Assembly: GCF_041435435.1 (NCBI RefSeq)
Contig: NZ_CP108494.1
Coordinates: 2,576,501 to 2,640,500, forward strand
Length of the DNA stretch: 64,000 bases
Source: Streptomyces sp. NBC_01241
GTDB taxonomy: Bacteria; Actinomycetota; Actinomycetes; Streptomycetales; Streptomycetaceae
Reading direction: 5' to 3'
The notes beneath the pieces are model-generated. The model made no database searches, was not told the origin of the DNA, and saw only the letters and a list, made by a program, of their open reading frames with translations. How positions within the stretch are numbered: position 1 is the stretch's first letter; each line of letters opens with the position of its first letter. Shown here piece by piece: positions 1 through 8,243 of the stretch. Position numbers and translations under genes: made by a program.

Positions 1-461
1 CGGCCGCTGAGCCACGCCTCGTCCGGTCCGTCCGCCGCCTTCCCGGACAGGCACTCGAACCACACCGTCTTGCCGGTGCCGTCGCGGCGCGGTTCCGCGC
101 CCCAGCGGTCGGTGACGGCGTCGACGAGGACCAGCCCCCTCCCGCCCTCGTCGAGGGCATCACCCAGTACCGCGCGGGGCAGTTCCGGGCAACCGTCCGC
201 GACCTCGACCCGCACGCCCCCGGCCGGGAGCAGGAAGATGAGCGTCTGGCAACGGCGGCCGGGGACGTGCCGTACGACATTGGCGATCAGTTCGGTGAGC
301 GCCAGCTCCGCCGCGTCGGCCACGTCGAGAAGCCCCCAGCCGGTGAGGTAGAGGCGCAGGATGCGGCGCAGATGCCTGGCCGAGTGCTCGCCCAGCGCGA
401 AGTCGGCGCGGTAGGTCGCCTCCAGCGAGTCGTCGGCCTGCGGATCAATTACGTGATTCAT
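1..461 (-). CDS. HATPase-domain anti-sigma-type serine kinase, 3' end outside window
   Basis: Reading starts at ATG 461 and stays open to the window edge (153 codons), so the C-terminus is missing. The protein is a stand-alone GHKL ATPase domain. An N-box-like segment, ELALTELIANVVRH, lies near residues 50-63, and a G-box-like GRGLVLVD follows before a DGTGKTVWFE strand. This is the fold of RsbW/SpoIIAB-type anti-sigma kinases, which are abundant in Streptomyces. It diverges from an XRE regulator plus DUF397 pair. That trio is the known arrangement at whiJ-like and abaA-like developmental loci, so a role in regulation rather than stress sigma control is inferred. The partner sigma factor or anti-anti-sigma factor is not visible. 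Confidence 0.85.
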   Translation of the reverse strand, partial: MNHVIDPQADDSLEATYRADFALGEHSARHLRRILRLYLTGWGLLDVADAAELALTELIANVVRHVPGRRCQTLIFLLPAGGVRVEVADGCPELPRAVLGDALDEGGRGLVLVDAVTDRWGAEPRRDGTGKTVWFECLSGKAADGPDEAWLSG

Positions 462-509
462 GTCACCAGAGTGCAGCGGCGCGATTACGCTCGGCTACGT
501 ACGGAAACG

Positions 510-525
510 AACGCCGCGAGGCGTT
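510..525. promoter_or_regulatory. short inverted repeat between divergent HATPase and XRE genes
   Basis: AACGCC-GCGA-GGCGTT is a perfect 6-bp inverted repeat just upstream of the GGAGG ribosome site (533-537) of the XRE gene. It could be an operator for the WhiJ-like regulator or a small leader hairpin. Position is the only evidence. Confidence 0.35.
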
Positions 526-548
526 GAACGCCGGAGGTGCCCCCCGCC

Positions 549-1397
549 GTGGCCAACATTCAGACTCTCGATCCCAGCGCCTCCCCGTTGGACTACTACG
601 GCTGGGAGCTGCGCCGCCAGAGAGAGGCCCACAACCTCAAACAGGGGCAGCTCGGCGACATCATCTTCTGCACCGGCTCTCTGATCGGCCAGATCGAGAC
701 GACGAAGAAGATCCCCACCCGCGACTTCTCCGAGCGGGTGGACGCGGCACTCGGCACGGACGGCGTGTTCTCGCGCCTCGTCGGCCTGGTCCTGCGCAGC
801 CAGCTGCCGACCTGGTTCCAGCCGTACGCGGACATGGAGGCCCGTGCGGCGTACATCTCCACGTACCAGGCGCAGTTGGTGTACGGGCTGTTGCAGACGG
901 AGGAGTACGCGCGGGCGGTACTGGCCACCGGCATGCCGGACGACCTCGAAAACCTGGTGGCGGCCCGGATCGAGCGTCAGCGGATCCTGGAGCGGGAACG
1001 GCCGCCGCTCGCCTGGGCCATTCTCGACGAGGCGGTGCTGCACCGGCCGATAGGAGGCTGTGAGGTCATGCGGAACCAACTCGCTCGCCTGTTGGAGTAC
1101 GTCGACCACCGGTGGATGCGGATCCAGGTGATGCCCTTCGCGGCCGGTCAACACGCAAGCCTGGACGGCGCGTTCAATCTCCTGCGCTTCGACGACGACC
1201 CCGACATCGTCTACACGGAGGACATCGTTTCCGGCCATATGACCGCCAATCCCGACACCCTCAGAGAGGCCTCACTCCGATACGCTCATTTGCAGGCCGC
1301 CGCCCTCTCTGTTGAGGACTCCGCGGCCCTGATCACCCGCGTGATGGAGGAGCGTTATGGAGACCGGTCCCGACCTGAAGAACGCGCGGTGGCGTAA
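549..1397 (+). CDS. XRE-family regulator with DUF5753 domain (WhiJ-like)
   Basis: An N-terminal helix-turn-helix of XRE type (about residues 15-70, with LRRQREAHNLKQGQLGD and the recognition region SLIGQIETTKK) is followed by a DUF5753 domain. The DUF5753 part includes the LVYGLLQTEEYARAV and RIERQRILERERPP motifs, a strand-rich core and a DIVYTEDI segment. I chose GTG 549 because GGAGG at 533-537 is well spaced from it; GTG 537, overlapping that site, would add four residues. Proteins of this build repress developmental genes in Streptomyces and are relieved by a partner DUF397 protein. That partner is encoded directly downstream with a 41-bp overlap, which suggests translational coupling. 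Confidence 0.9.
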   Translation: MANIQTLDPSASPLDYYGWELRRQREAHNLKQGQLGDIIFCTGSLIGQIETTKKIPTRDFSERVDAALGTDGVFSRLVGLVLRSQLPTWFQPYADMEARAAYISTYQAQLVYGLLQTEEYARAVLATGMPDDLENLVAARIERQRILERERPPLAWAILDEAVLHRPIGGCEVMRNQLARLLEYVDHRWMRIQVMPFAAGQHASLDGAFNLLRFDDDPDIVYTEDIVSGHMTANPDTLREASLRYAHLQAAALSVEDSAALITRVMEERYGDRSRPEERAVA

Positions 1398-1623
1398 GTC
1401 GAGTTACAGCGGAAGCACCGGCGGCGACTGCGTCGAGTGCACTGTGACCGGCAGCGCGGCCTGGCGTAAGTCAAGCTACAGCGGAAACACCGGCGGCGAA
1501 TGCGTCGAGGTGGCCGACGGCCTCCCCTGCGCCGTCCCCGTCCGCGACAGCAAGAACCCGGACGGCCCCGTCATGACCGTCGGGGCCGACGCCTGGCAGA
1601 GCTTCGTGGACGGGCTCCGCTGA
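1357..1623 (+). CDS. DUF397 small protein with an internal duplication
   Basis: This 88-residue protein belongs to DUF397, the small partner of XRE/DUF5753 regulators in actinomycetes. The family signature WRKSSYSG..GG.CVE occurs twice, at about residues 12-27 and 36-51. The first copy (STGGDCVECT) is cut short, and only the second continues into the normal VADG..PVRDSKNPDGPVM strand and the C-terminal FVDGLR helix. The first 35 residues therefore look like an added partial copy on a normal single-domain protein of about 55-65 residues. It overlaps the regulator gene, so the two are probably made together. Antagonism of the upstream regulator is inferred from the family. Confidence 0.9.
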   Translation: METGPDLKNARWRKSSYSGSTGGDCVECTVTGSAAWRKSSYSGNTGGECVEVADGLPCAVPVRDSKNPDGPVMTVGADAWQSFVDGLR

Positions 1624-1650
1624 CGTCACCGGAAGCCCTGTGCGACGGAG

Positions 1651-1688
1651 GGGGCCCGGGACGACCACCCATGGTCGTCCCGAGCCCC
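1651..1688 (+). terminator. hairpin after the XRE-DUF397 pair
   Basis: GGGACGACCA and TGGTCGTCCC form a perfect 10-bp stem around a 4-nt loop (1658-1681), extended by GGGGC/GCCCC outside. It lies 28 bp after the DUF397 stop. There is no T-tract, as is usual in Streptomyces. Confidence 0.6.
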
Positions 1689-1760
1689 CTTCCTGTCCCC
1701 CGGGACAGGCGCCCCCGACGCCGTGCCCTCCGCCCCGGGGAACCGCTACGCTCTCCGGCC

Positions 1761-2351
1761 ATGGCCGACATAGTCCGCGCCGCCGCCTCCGACGTCCCGG
1801 CGCTCGCTTCCGTGCTCGCCAGCGCCCATGCCGAGGACCCCGTCTGGTCCTGGCTGATGCCGCACGACCGGGACCGGAGGCTGCGGTTGCTGTTCACCGC
1901 GCATCTGGCGCAGCAGGTTCCGGCGGGCCGGGTGTGGACCGATCCGGACCGCACGGTGGCGGCGGTGTGGGCGGAGCCCGGGCAGTGGAAGCTGCCGGTG
2001 AGCTATCTGCTGCGCAACGCGGGCACGCTGCTGCGGGCGGGACGGGCCCAACTCCCTCGTACCGGAATGCGGTTGCTGGCCCTTGAGCACCGCCACCCGG
2101 CCGACCCCGCGCACTGGTACGTCGAGTACATCGGCACCCATGCGGACGCGCGCGGCACCGGGCGCGGGTCGCAGGTGCTGGGCGGGCTGCTGGAACAGGC
2201 GGACGCGGACGGACGGCCGGTGTTCCTGGAGTCGAGCAACCGCCGCAATCTGACGTTCTACCGGCGGCACGGCTTCGCGGTGCACGAGGAGATGACGTTT
2301 CGGGCAGGGCCGCCGATGTGGTCGATGTGGCGCCAGGACACCGGCCGGTAG
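1761..2351 (+). CDS. GNAT-family N-acetyltransferase
   Basis: This 196-residue protein starts at ATG 1761. The C-terminal half carries the GNAT acetyl-CoA binding elements: the strand WYVEYIGTHADARGTGRGSQ contains the pyrophosphate loop (R-G-x-G-x-G/S type) near residues 127-137, and PVFLESSNRRNLTFYRRHGF gives the conserved beta5-alpha4 region with Asn and Tyr. The N-terminal half, with the helix EDPVWSWLMPHDRDRRLRLLF, resembles the uncharacterised Streptomyces GNAT subfamily whose substrates are unknown. The gene stands alone between the upstream hairpin and the convergent pirin gene, so context does not suggest a substrate. Confidence 0.88.
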   Translation: MADIVRAAASDVPALASVLASAHAEDPVWSWLMPHDRDRRLRLLFTAHLAQQVPAGRVWTDPDRTVAAVWAEPGQWKLPVSYLLRNAGTLLRAGRAQLPRTGMRLLALEHRHPADPAHWYVEYIGTHADARGTGRGSQVLGGLLEQADADGRPVFLESSNRRNLTFYRRHGFAVHEEMTFRAGPPMWSMWRQDTGR

Positions 2352-2377
2352 CCGAGGCCGACAACCGGGCCGGTGAT

Positions 2378-3043
2378 TCAGGCCGACAGCTCCCAGATCA
2401 GCACCTCGGCCGACGCGGCCGTCTCTGCCGCGACCAGCTCCAGGCCCTCCTCCCCCGTGATCCGCACCGAGTCGCCCGCCTCCAGTTCCTCGTCCCCGAG
2501 CCGTACGCCCCCGGCCGTCACGTGGACGTACACCCGCGCCGCGTCCGGCACCACCGTGCGTCCCCCCGCGGCCAGTCTGCGTACGTGCAGCATCGCACCG
2601 GCCGCCGGGAGGGCGTACGGGGTGGAGTCGTCGATGCCGGGAACGATCGTGTACGAGGGCTCGCCGCCCGGTTCGAGCGGTGCCAGCCACATCTGAAGGA
2701 ACGTCAGTGGACTGTCCCCGTCGTTGCGTTCGACGTGGCGGACGCCCGACGCGGCGCCGAGGTGCTGGAGGTCCCCGGCGCGTACGACCGTGGCGTGTCC
2801 GGTCGAATCGCGGTGGGTCAGTTCGCCCTCGACCACCCAGGTGACGATCTCCGTATGGCTGTGGGGGTGTTCGTCGAAGGCCGCGCCGGGCTCCAGCCGC
2901 TCCTCGTTGCACGCCAGGATCGCGCCGAAGCGGAGGTTGTCCGGATCGTAGAAGGCACCGAACGAGAAGGCGTGCAGGGACTCGATGCCGGCGGCCTCGT
3001 CCCCGCCCGTGAAGCGGTCGTCGCAGCGCTGAACGGATATCAC
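2378..3043 (-). CDS. pirin-family bicupin protein
   Basis: This 221-residue protein has the pirin N-terminal cupin with the metal-binding pattern GAAFDEHPHSHTEIVTWVVEGELTH. The His residues at the HPHSH site and the Glu of TEI are the expected iron ligands. The motif GDLQHLGAASGVRHVERN is the second conserved cupin element. The C-terminal cupin is reduced, as in YhhW-like pirins. Members bind iron and some oxidise flavonols such as quercetin in vitro, but the role in Streptomyces is not established. It is transcribed toward the acetyltransferase and away from fasR. Confidence 0.88.
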   Translation of the reverse strand: MISVQRCDDRFTGGDEAAGIESLHAFSFGAFYDPDNLRFGAILACNEERLEPGAAFDEHPHSHTEIVTWVVEGELTHRDSTGHATVVRAGDLQHLGAASGVRHVERNDGDSPLTFLQMWLAPLEPGGEPSYTIVPGIDDSTPYALPAAGAMLHVRRLAAGGRTVVPDAARVYVHVTAGGVRLGDEELEAGDSVRITGEEGLELVAAETAASAEVLIWELSA

Positions 3044-3183
3044 CCGTCCACGGTAGCCCGGCGCGGGCCGCCCGGGACCTCCCCCGCGGGCCTGCGCCCC
3101 CTCCTCGGCCCCCGCCCGCTACCCGGCGGTGCGACCCGCCACCGCCCCGGCCCTCCGTTCACGTGGCCCGATAAGGCAGTCTT

Positions 3184-4389
3184 GTGTTCGTGCCCCGACC
3201 CGATCCTGAGCAGCCCGCTGCGAACGCCGCCCACCTGCATGCCGCGACCCTGAAACGGCTGGAACAGTCCTCCGGCCGGCTCGCCGCCAACGCGATCGCC
3301 CGCATGGACGAGACACTCCCGTGGTATCGGGCGATGCCGCCGGAGAACCGGTCCTGGATCGGCCTGGTGGCCCAGGCCGGAATCGCGGCGTTCACCGAGT
3401 GGTTCCGGCATCCGGAGACCCCCCAGGCCATCTCCACCGATGTGTTCGGCACGGCTCCGCGCGAGCTGACCCGGGCGATCACCCTGCGGCAGACCGTCGA
3501 GATGGTGCGTACGACGATCGAGGTCATGGAGGCCGCGATCGAGGAGGTCGCCGCGCCCGGCGACGAGTCCGTACTGCGGGAGGCGCTGCTCGTCTACGCC
3601 CGGGAGATCGCCTTCGCCACCGCCCAGGTGTACGCGCAGGCCGCCGAGGCCCGGGGCGCCTGGGACGCCCGGCTGGAATCGCTCGTGGTGAACGCGGTGC
3701 TGTCCGGCGAGGCCGACGAGGGCGCCGTGTCGCGCGCCGCGGCGCTCGGCTGGAACTCCCCCGAGCACGTCTGCGTGGTGCTCGGTACGGCCCCGGACGG
3801 CGACAGCGAGCTGACCGTGGAGGCGATCCGGCGGGCCGCCCGGCACGCGAAGCTCCAGGTCCTGACCGGGGTGCTCGGCAACCGCCTCGTCGTCATCGCG
3901 GGCGGCAGCGACAACCCGCTTCAGGTCGCGAAGGCGCTGATCGGCCCGTACGCGGCAGGTCCCGTCGTCGCCGGGCCCGTGGTGCCCGACCTGCTGGCGG
4001 CCACCCGGTCCGCGCAGGCGGCGGCCGCCGGGCTCAAGGCGTGCAGCGCCTGGCAGGACGCCCCGCGGCCGGTGCTGGCCGACGATCTGCTGCCGGAGCG
4101 CGCGATGGCGGGCGACCCCGCCGCACGGGACCAGTTGGTGGAGGAGATCTACAGACCGCTGGAAGAAGCGGGTTCCGCGCTCCTGGAGACGCTGAGTGTG
4201 TATCTGGAGCAGGCGAGCAGCCTGGAGGGCGCGGCGAGGATGCTCTTCGTCCACCCCAACACCGTGCGCTACCGGCTCCGACGTGTGACTGACGTCACCG
4301 GCTGGTCACCTTCCGACGTCCGCTCGGCGTTCACTCTGCGAATCGCCCTGATTCTGGGGCGCTTGGCCGCCAGAGATCCCCAGTCCTAG
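3184..4389 (+). CDS. fasR: FasR, PucR/CdaR-type activator of fatty acid synthesis genes
   Basis: This 401-residue regulator sits directly upstream of fabD-fabH-acpP-fabF. The C-terminal PucR helix-turn-helix is clear: YLEQASSLEGAARMLFVHPN followed by TVRYRLRRVTDVTGW near residues 340-375. A GGDEF-like PucR middle domain precedes it (VLGTAPDGD and following). In S. coelicolor the gene in this position, FasR, binds the fabD promoter and activates the operon for membrane lipid and antibiotic precursor supply. The identification rests on domain architecture plus position. GTG 3184 was used; GTG 3190 is in frame and equally possible. The 83-bp gap to fabD holds a candidate promoter. Confidence 0.93.
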   Translation: MFVPRPDPEQPAANAAHLHAATLKRLEQSSGRLAANAIARMDETLPWYRAMPPENRSWIGLVAQAGIAAFTEWFRHPETPQAISTDVFGTAPRELTRAITLRQTVEMVRTTIEVMEAAIEEVAAPGDESVLREALLVYAREIAFATAQVYAQAAEARGAWDARLESLVVNAVLSGEADEGAVSRAAALGWNSPEHVCVVLGTAPDGDSELTVEAIRRAARHAKLQVLTGVLGNRLVVIAGGSDNPLQVAKALIGPYAAGPVVAGPVVPDLLAATRSAQAAAAGLKACSAWQDAPRPVLADDLLPERAMAGDPAARDQLVEEIYRPLEEAGSALLETLSVYLEQASSLEGAARMLFVHPNTVRYRLRRVTDVTGWSPSDVRSAFTLRIALILGRLAARDPQS

Positions 4390-4393
4390 ACTT

Positions 4394-4423
4394 TTGTCGG
4401 ACATCAACAATTCCCCATACGGT
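4394..4423 (+). promoter_or_regulatory. candidate fabD operon promoter
   Basis: TTGTCG at 4394-4399 and TACGGT at 4418-4423 are separated by 18 bp in the fasR-fabD gap. This is where FasR would be expected to bind. The assignment is by eye only. Confidence 0.45.
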
Positions 4424-4478
4424 TCTTCGTCCCTGTCCCCACGGGTGTTCCGGACCGTTCACAAGAGAGAGTGTGAGG

Positions 4479-5393
4479 GTGCTCGTACTCGTCGCTCCCG
4501 GCCAAGGCGCTCAGACGCCCGGCTTCCTGACCCCCTGGCTCGACCTCCCCGGTGCCACCGACCGCGTCGCGGCCTGGTCCGATGCCATCGGGCTCGACCT
4601 CATCCACTACGGCACCGAGGCCGACGCGGAGGCAATCCGTGACACCGCGGTGGCGCAGCCGCTGCTGGTTGCCGCCGGTCTGCTGTCGGCCGCCGCGCTC
4701 GACGCGTCGCCCGACATCGTCGCAGGTCACAGCGTGGGTGAGATCACCGCAGCGGCCCTCGCCGGAGTCATCGACGACGAGGCGGCTCTCCGTCTCGTAC
4801 GTACCCGTGGGCTCGCCATGGCCGACGCAGCGGCGGTCACCGAGACCGGCATGGCGGCGCTGCTCGGCGGCGATCCCGAGGTGACGGTCCCGCACCTTGA
4901 GAAGCTCGGGCTGACCCCGGCCAACGTCAACGGTGGCGGCCAGATCGTCGCCGCCGGCACCGCCGCGCAGATCACCGCGCTGACCGAGGACATGCCCGAG
5001 GGCGTACGCCGCGTGGTGCCCCTCAAGGTCGCCGGCGCCTTCCACACGCACCACATGGCGCCCGCCGTCGACCGGCTGCGCGAGGCCGCCCTGGCGGCGA
5101 AAATCGCCGACCCGACCGTGACATATGTCTCGAACGCCGACGGGCAGCCCGTGGCCATCGGCGAGGAGGTCATCTCGCGGCTGGTCGGTCAGGTGGCCAA
5201 CCCGGTCCGCTGGGACCTGTGCATGGAGACCTTCAAGGAGATGGGCGTCACGGCTCTCATCGAGGCGTGCCCCGGCGGCACCCTCACGGGTCTCGCGAAG
5301 CGCGCGATGCCCGGTGTGCAGACCCTCGCGCTCAAGACCCCCGACGACCTCGACGCGGCCCGCGCGCTCATCTCCGAGCACGCGGGCGCCTAA
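4479..5393 (+). CDS. fabD: malonyl-CoA:ACP transacylase FabD
   Basis: FabD transfers malonyl from CoA to acyl carrier protein, feeding both fatty acid synthesis and, in Streptomyces, type II polyketide synthases. The N-terminal VLVAPGQGAQ loop, the nucleophile motif GHSVGE near residue 85 and the C-terminal PVRWDL and ALIEACPGG elements are all present. Length is about 304 residues, normal for the family. I prefer GTG 4479, giving MLVLVAPGQG as in remembered S. coelicolor FabD, since GAGAGAG lies at a good distance. GTG 4473 would add two residues. It is the first gene of the operon and ends 13 bp before fabH. Confidence 0.96.
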   Translation: MLVLVAPGQGAQTPGFLTPWLDLPGATDRVAAWSDAIGLDLIHYGTEADAEAIRDTAVAQPLLVAAGLLSAAALDASPDIVAGHSVGEITAAALAGVIDDEAALRLVRTRGLAMADAAAVTETGMAALLGGDPEVTVPHLEKLGLTPANVNGGGQIVAAGTAAQITALTEDMPEGVRRVVPLKVAGAFHTHHMAPAVDRLREAALAAKIADPTVTYVSNADGQPVAIGEEVISRLVGQVANPVRWDLCMETFKEMGVTALIEACPGGTLTGLAKRAMPGVQTLALKTPDDLDAARALISEHAGA

Positions 5394-5406
5394 GGAGCCC
5401 GAGAGC

Positions 5407-6408
5407 ATGTCGAAGATCAAGCCCAGCCAGGGCGCCCCGTACGCACGGATCATGGGTGTCGGCGGCTACCGGCCGACCCGTGTCGTGCCGAACGAGGTGA
5501 TCCTCGAAACGATCGACTCTTCCGACGAGTGGATCCGCTCGCGCTCCGGCATCGCCAGCCGCCACTGGGCCTCCGAGGAGGAGACCGTGGCCGCGATGTC
5601 CATCGAGGCGTCCGGGAAGGCCATCGCCGACGCCGGGATCATGCCCGAGCAGATCGGCGCCGTGATCGTCTCCACCGTCTCGCACTTCAAGCAGACCCCG
5701 GCCATCGCGACCGAGATCGCCCACAAGGTCGGTGCGGGCAAGCCCGCCGCCTTCGACATCTCGGCCGGCTGCGCGGGCTTCGGTTACGGGCTGACGCTCG
5801 CCAAGGGCATGATCGTCGAGGGTTCCGCGGAGTACGTCCTCGTCATCGGCGTGGAGCGGCTCAGCGACCTCACCGACCTGACGGACCGGGCGACGGCCTT
5901 CCTGTTCGGTGACGGCGCCGGTGCGGTCGTCGTCGGCCCGTCCAAGGTGCCGGCGATAGGACCGACGGTCTGGGGCTCCGAGGGCGACAAGTCCGAGACC
6001 ATCAAGCAGACCGTGGCGTGGGACGAGTTCCACGCCGAGCGCCCGGAGAAGTTCCCGGCCATCACGCAGGAGGGCCAGGCGGTCTTCCGCTGGGCCGTCT
6101 TCGAGATGGCGAAGGTCGCCCAGCAGGCGCTGGACGCGGCCGGGATCGCCCCGGGAGACCTGGACGTCTTCATTCCGCACCAGGCCAACATGCGGATCAT
6201 CGACTCGATGGTGAAGACCCTGAAGCTGCCGGAGAACGTTACGGTCGCCCGTGACGTGGAGACCACCGGCAACACGTCCGCCGCCTCGATTCCGCTCGCT
6301 ATGGAGCGGCTTCTGGCGACCGGTCAGGCGAAGAGCGGCGACACCGCGCTCGTCATCGGCTTCGGGGCGGGTCTCGTCTACGCCGCGACGGTCGTTACCC
6401 TCCCCTAG
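5407..6408 (+). CDS. fabH: beta-ketoacyl-ACP synthase III FabH
   Basis: FabH condenses a short acyl-CoA with malonyl-ACP to start fatty acid synthesis; in streptomycetes branched starters give iso and anteiso fatty acids. The protein has 333 residues from ATG 5407, which follows a GGAG site. The catalytic triad can be read directly: Cys122 in SAGCAGF, His258 in IPHQAN and Asn289 in TGNTSAAS. The GFGAGL loop near the C-terminus is also present. It lies 13 bp after fabD in the same operon. Confidence 0.97.
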   Translation: MSKIKPSQGAPYARIMGVGGYRPTRVVPNEVILETIDSSDEWIRSRSGIASRHWASEEETVAAMSIEASGKAIADAGIMPEQIGAVIVSTVSHFKQTPAIATEIAHKVGAGKPAAFDISAGCAGFGYGLTLAKGMIVEGSAEYVLVIGVERLSDLTDLTDRATAFLFGDGAGAVVVGPSKVPAIGPTVWGSEGDKSETIKQTVAWDEFHAERPEKFPAITQEGQAVFRWAVFEMAKVAQQALDAAGIAPGDLDVFIPHQANMRIIDSMVKTLKLPENVTVARDVETTGNTSAASIPLAMERLLATGQAKSGDTALVIGFGAGLVYAATVVTLP

Positions 6409-6471
6409 GCACACCAGGCCTTTCGGCCCGGATGCCCGAACCCTGCAGATAAACACCGAAGGAGCGCCAAC

Positions 6472-6720
6472 ATGGCCGCCACTCAGGAAGAGATCGTCAC
6501 CGGTCTCGCCGAGATCGTCAACGAGATCGCCGGTATCCCGGTCGAGGACGTCCAGCTGGACAAGTCCTTCACCGACGACCTGGACGTCGACTCGCTGTCC
6601 ATGGTCGAGGTCGTCGTCGCCGCCGAGGAGCGCTTCGACGTCAAGATCCCCGACGAGGACGTCAAGAACCTCAAGACGGTCGGCGACGCTGCCGACTACA
6701 TCCTCAAGCACCAGGGCTGA
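6472..6720 (+). CDS. acpP: acyl carrier protein
   Basis: This acidic 82-residue protein has the 4'-phosphopantetheine attachment motif DVDSLSMVE with Ser41. It carries growing acyl chains between FabD, FabH, FabF and the reductases. A strong GAAGGAG ribosome site lies upstream of ATG 6472. The 63-bp gap after fabH is the largest within fabD-acpP and may allow separate translation to the high level ACP needs. Confidence 0.97.
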   Translation: MAATQEEIVTGLAEIVNEIAGIPVEDVQLDKSFTDDLDVDSLSMVEVVVAAEERFDVKIPDEDVKNLKTVGDAADYILKHQG

Positions 6721-6797
6721 TCAGCCCGGCTCCTGTGTCGCCACCCGGCGGTGGCGCCGCTGATTCACGACCCTCTACACGTGGAGAAGATTTTCCA

Positions 6798-8060
6798 GTG
6801 AACTCGACCAATCGCACCGTGGTCGTCACCGGTATCGGCGCAACCACTCCGCTGGGTGGCGACTCGGCGTCGACCTGGGAAGGCCTGATGGCCGGCCGGT
6901 CCGGCGTCAAGCCTCTCGAGGGCGAACGTTTCGCCGAACTGCCCGTCCGGATCGCCGCACTCGCGGCCGTCGACCCGGGCGACGTCCTGCCCCGCCCGCT
7001 CGCCCGCAAGCTGGACCGCTCGGCGCAGTTCGCGCTGATCGCGGCCCGTGAGGCGTGGGCGGACGCCGGTTTCACCGGCAAGGCCGGTGAGGACGAGACG
7101 ATCCGGCCCGAGCGGCTGGGTACGGTCATCGCCTCCGGTATCGGCGGCGTGATCACCCTGCTCGACCAGTACGACGTGCTCAAGGAGAAGGGCGTACGCC
7201 GCGTCTCCCCGCACACCGTGCCCATGCTCATGCCCAACGGCCCGGCCGCCAACGTCGGCCTGGAGGTCAACGCCCAGGCCGGTGTGCACACTCCGGTCTC
7301 CGCCTGCGCCTCGGGCGCCGAGGCGATCGGGTACGCCGTCGAGATGATCCGCACCGGCCGTGCCGATGTGGTCCTCGCCGGTGGCACCGAGGCGGCGATC
7401 CACCCGCTGCCGATCGCGGCGTTCGCCAACATGATGGCGATGTCGAAGAGCAACGACGAGCCGGAGAAGGCCTCCCGTCCGTACGACACCGGCCGTGACG
7501 GCTTCGTACTCGGCGAGGGCGCCGGAGTCGTCGTCCTGGAGTCCGCCGAGCATGCCGCCGCGCGCGGCGCCAAGGTCTACTGCGAGGTGCTGGGGCAGGG
7601 GCTGTCCGCGGACGCCCACCACATCGCGCAGCCCGAGCCGACCGGCCGCGGCATCGCCGCCGCGATGCAGAACCTGCTGGAGCAGACGGACCTCAAGCCA
7701 TCCGAGGTCGTCCACCTCAACGCGCATGCCACGTCGACGCCGCAGGGCGACGTCGCGGAGCTGAAGGCACTGCGCAAGGTGCTGGGCGACGACCTCGACC
7801 ACGTCGCGATCTCCGCGACGAAGTCGATGACCGGTCACCTGCTGGGTGGTGCGGGCGGCATCGAGACCGTCGCGACGGTCCTGGCGCTGCACCACCGGAT
7901 GGCGCCGCCGACCATCAACATCGACAACCTCGACGAGGCGGTCGAGGCGGACATCGTGCGCGATGAGCCGCGGCCGCTGCCGGAGGGTCCGATCGCCGCG
8001 ATCAACAACTCGTTCGGGTTCGGCGGGCACAACGTGGTCCTCGCGTTCCGCAGCGTCTGA
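6798..8060 (+). CDS. fabF: beta-ketoacyl-ACP synthase II FabF
   Basis: FabF elongates acyl-ACP with malonyl-ACP. The 420-residue protein starts at GTG 6798, preceded by GTGGAGAAG. The catalytic triad is visible: Cys170 in VSACASGAE, His310 in NAHATST and His347 in MTGHLLGG. The Lys of ATKSMTGH and the gating loop FGFGGHN are conserved. It is the last gene of the fatty acid operon and is followed by a strong terminator at 8091-8128. Confidence 0.97.
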   Translation: MNSTNRTVVVTGIGATTPLGGDSASTWEGLMAGRSGVKPLEGERFAELPVRIAALAAVDPGDVLPRPLARKLDRSAQFALIAAREAWADAGFTGKAGEDETIRPERLGTVIASGIGGVITLLDQYDVLKEKGVRRVSPHTVPMLMPNGPAANVGLEVNAQAGVHTPVSACASGAEAIGYAVEMIRTGRADVVLAGGTEAAIHPLPIAAFANMMAMSKSNDEPEKASRPYDTGRDGFVLGEGAGVVVLESAEHAAARGAKVYCEVLGQGLSADAHHIAQPEPTGRGIAAAMQNLLEQTDLKPSEVVHLNAHATSTPQGDVAELKALRKVLGDDLDHVAISATKSMTGHLLGGAGGIETVATVLALHHRMAPPTINIDNLDEAVEADIVRDEPRPLPEGPIAAINNSFGFGGHNVVLAFRSV

Positions 8061-8090
8061 CCTGCGGTCCGCAGCCCGCGGTCCGGTACG

Positions 8091-8128
8091 ACGAAGCCCG
8101 CCTCCCCACTCGGGGAGGCGGGCTTCGT
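8091..8128 (+). terminator. terminator of the fatty acid synthase operon
   Basis: The stem ACGAAGCCCGCCTCCCC pairs perfectly with GGGGAGGCGGGCTTCGT around the 4-nt loop ACTC, starting 31 bp after the fabF stop. It is one of the strongest hairpins in the window. Confidence 0.85.
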
Positions 8129-8144
8129 CCGCTGCGCGGGGCGT

Positions 8145-8240
8145 TTCGGGGGCTCTGCCCCCCCCCCGGACCCCGGACCCCCGCTCCTCAATCGCCGGAG
8201 GGGCTGGATTTCTCAGCCGCCGGAGGGGCTGGATTTCGCG
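8145..8240. repeat. GC-rich Streptomyces-type intergenic repeat with a duplicated 18-mer
   Basis: The 18-mer CCGGAGGGGCTGGATTTC occurs twice about 28 bp apart (near 8197 and 8224), downstream of a C-rich stretch (ctctgcccccccccc). This resembles the dispersed intergenic repeat seen next to many Streptomyces genes. No coding potential or mobility function is visible. Confidence 0.55.
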
Positions 8241-8243
8241 CCC

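Noticed and set aside
119..160. Suspected frameshift in the HATPase gene
   Set aside because: Careful reading of the G-run gives one continuous frame with GRGLVLVD, so no frameshift is needed.
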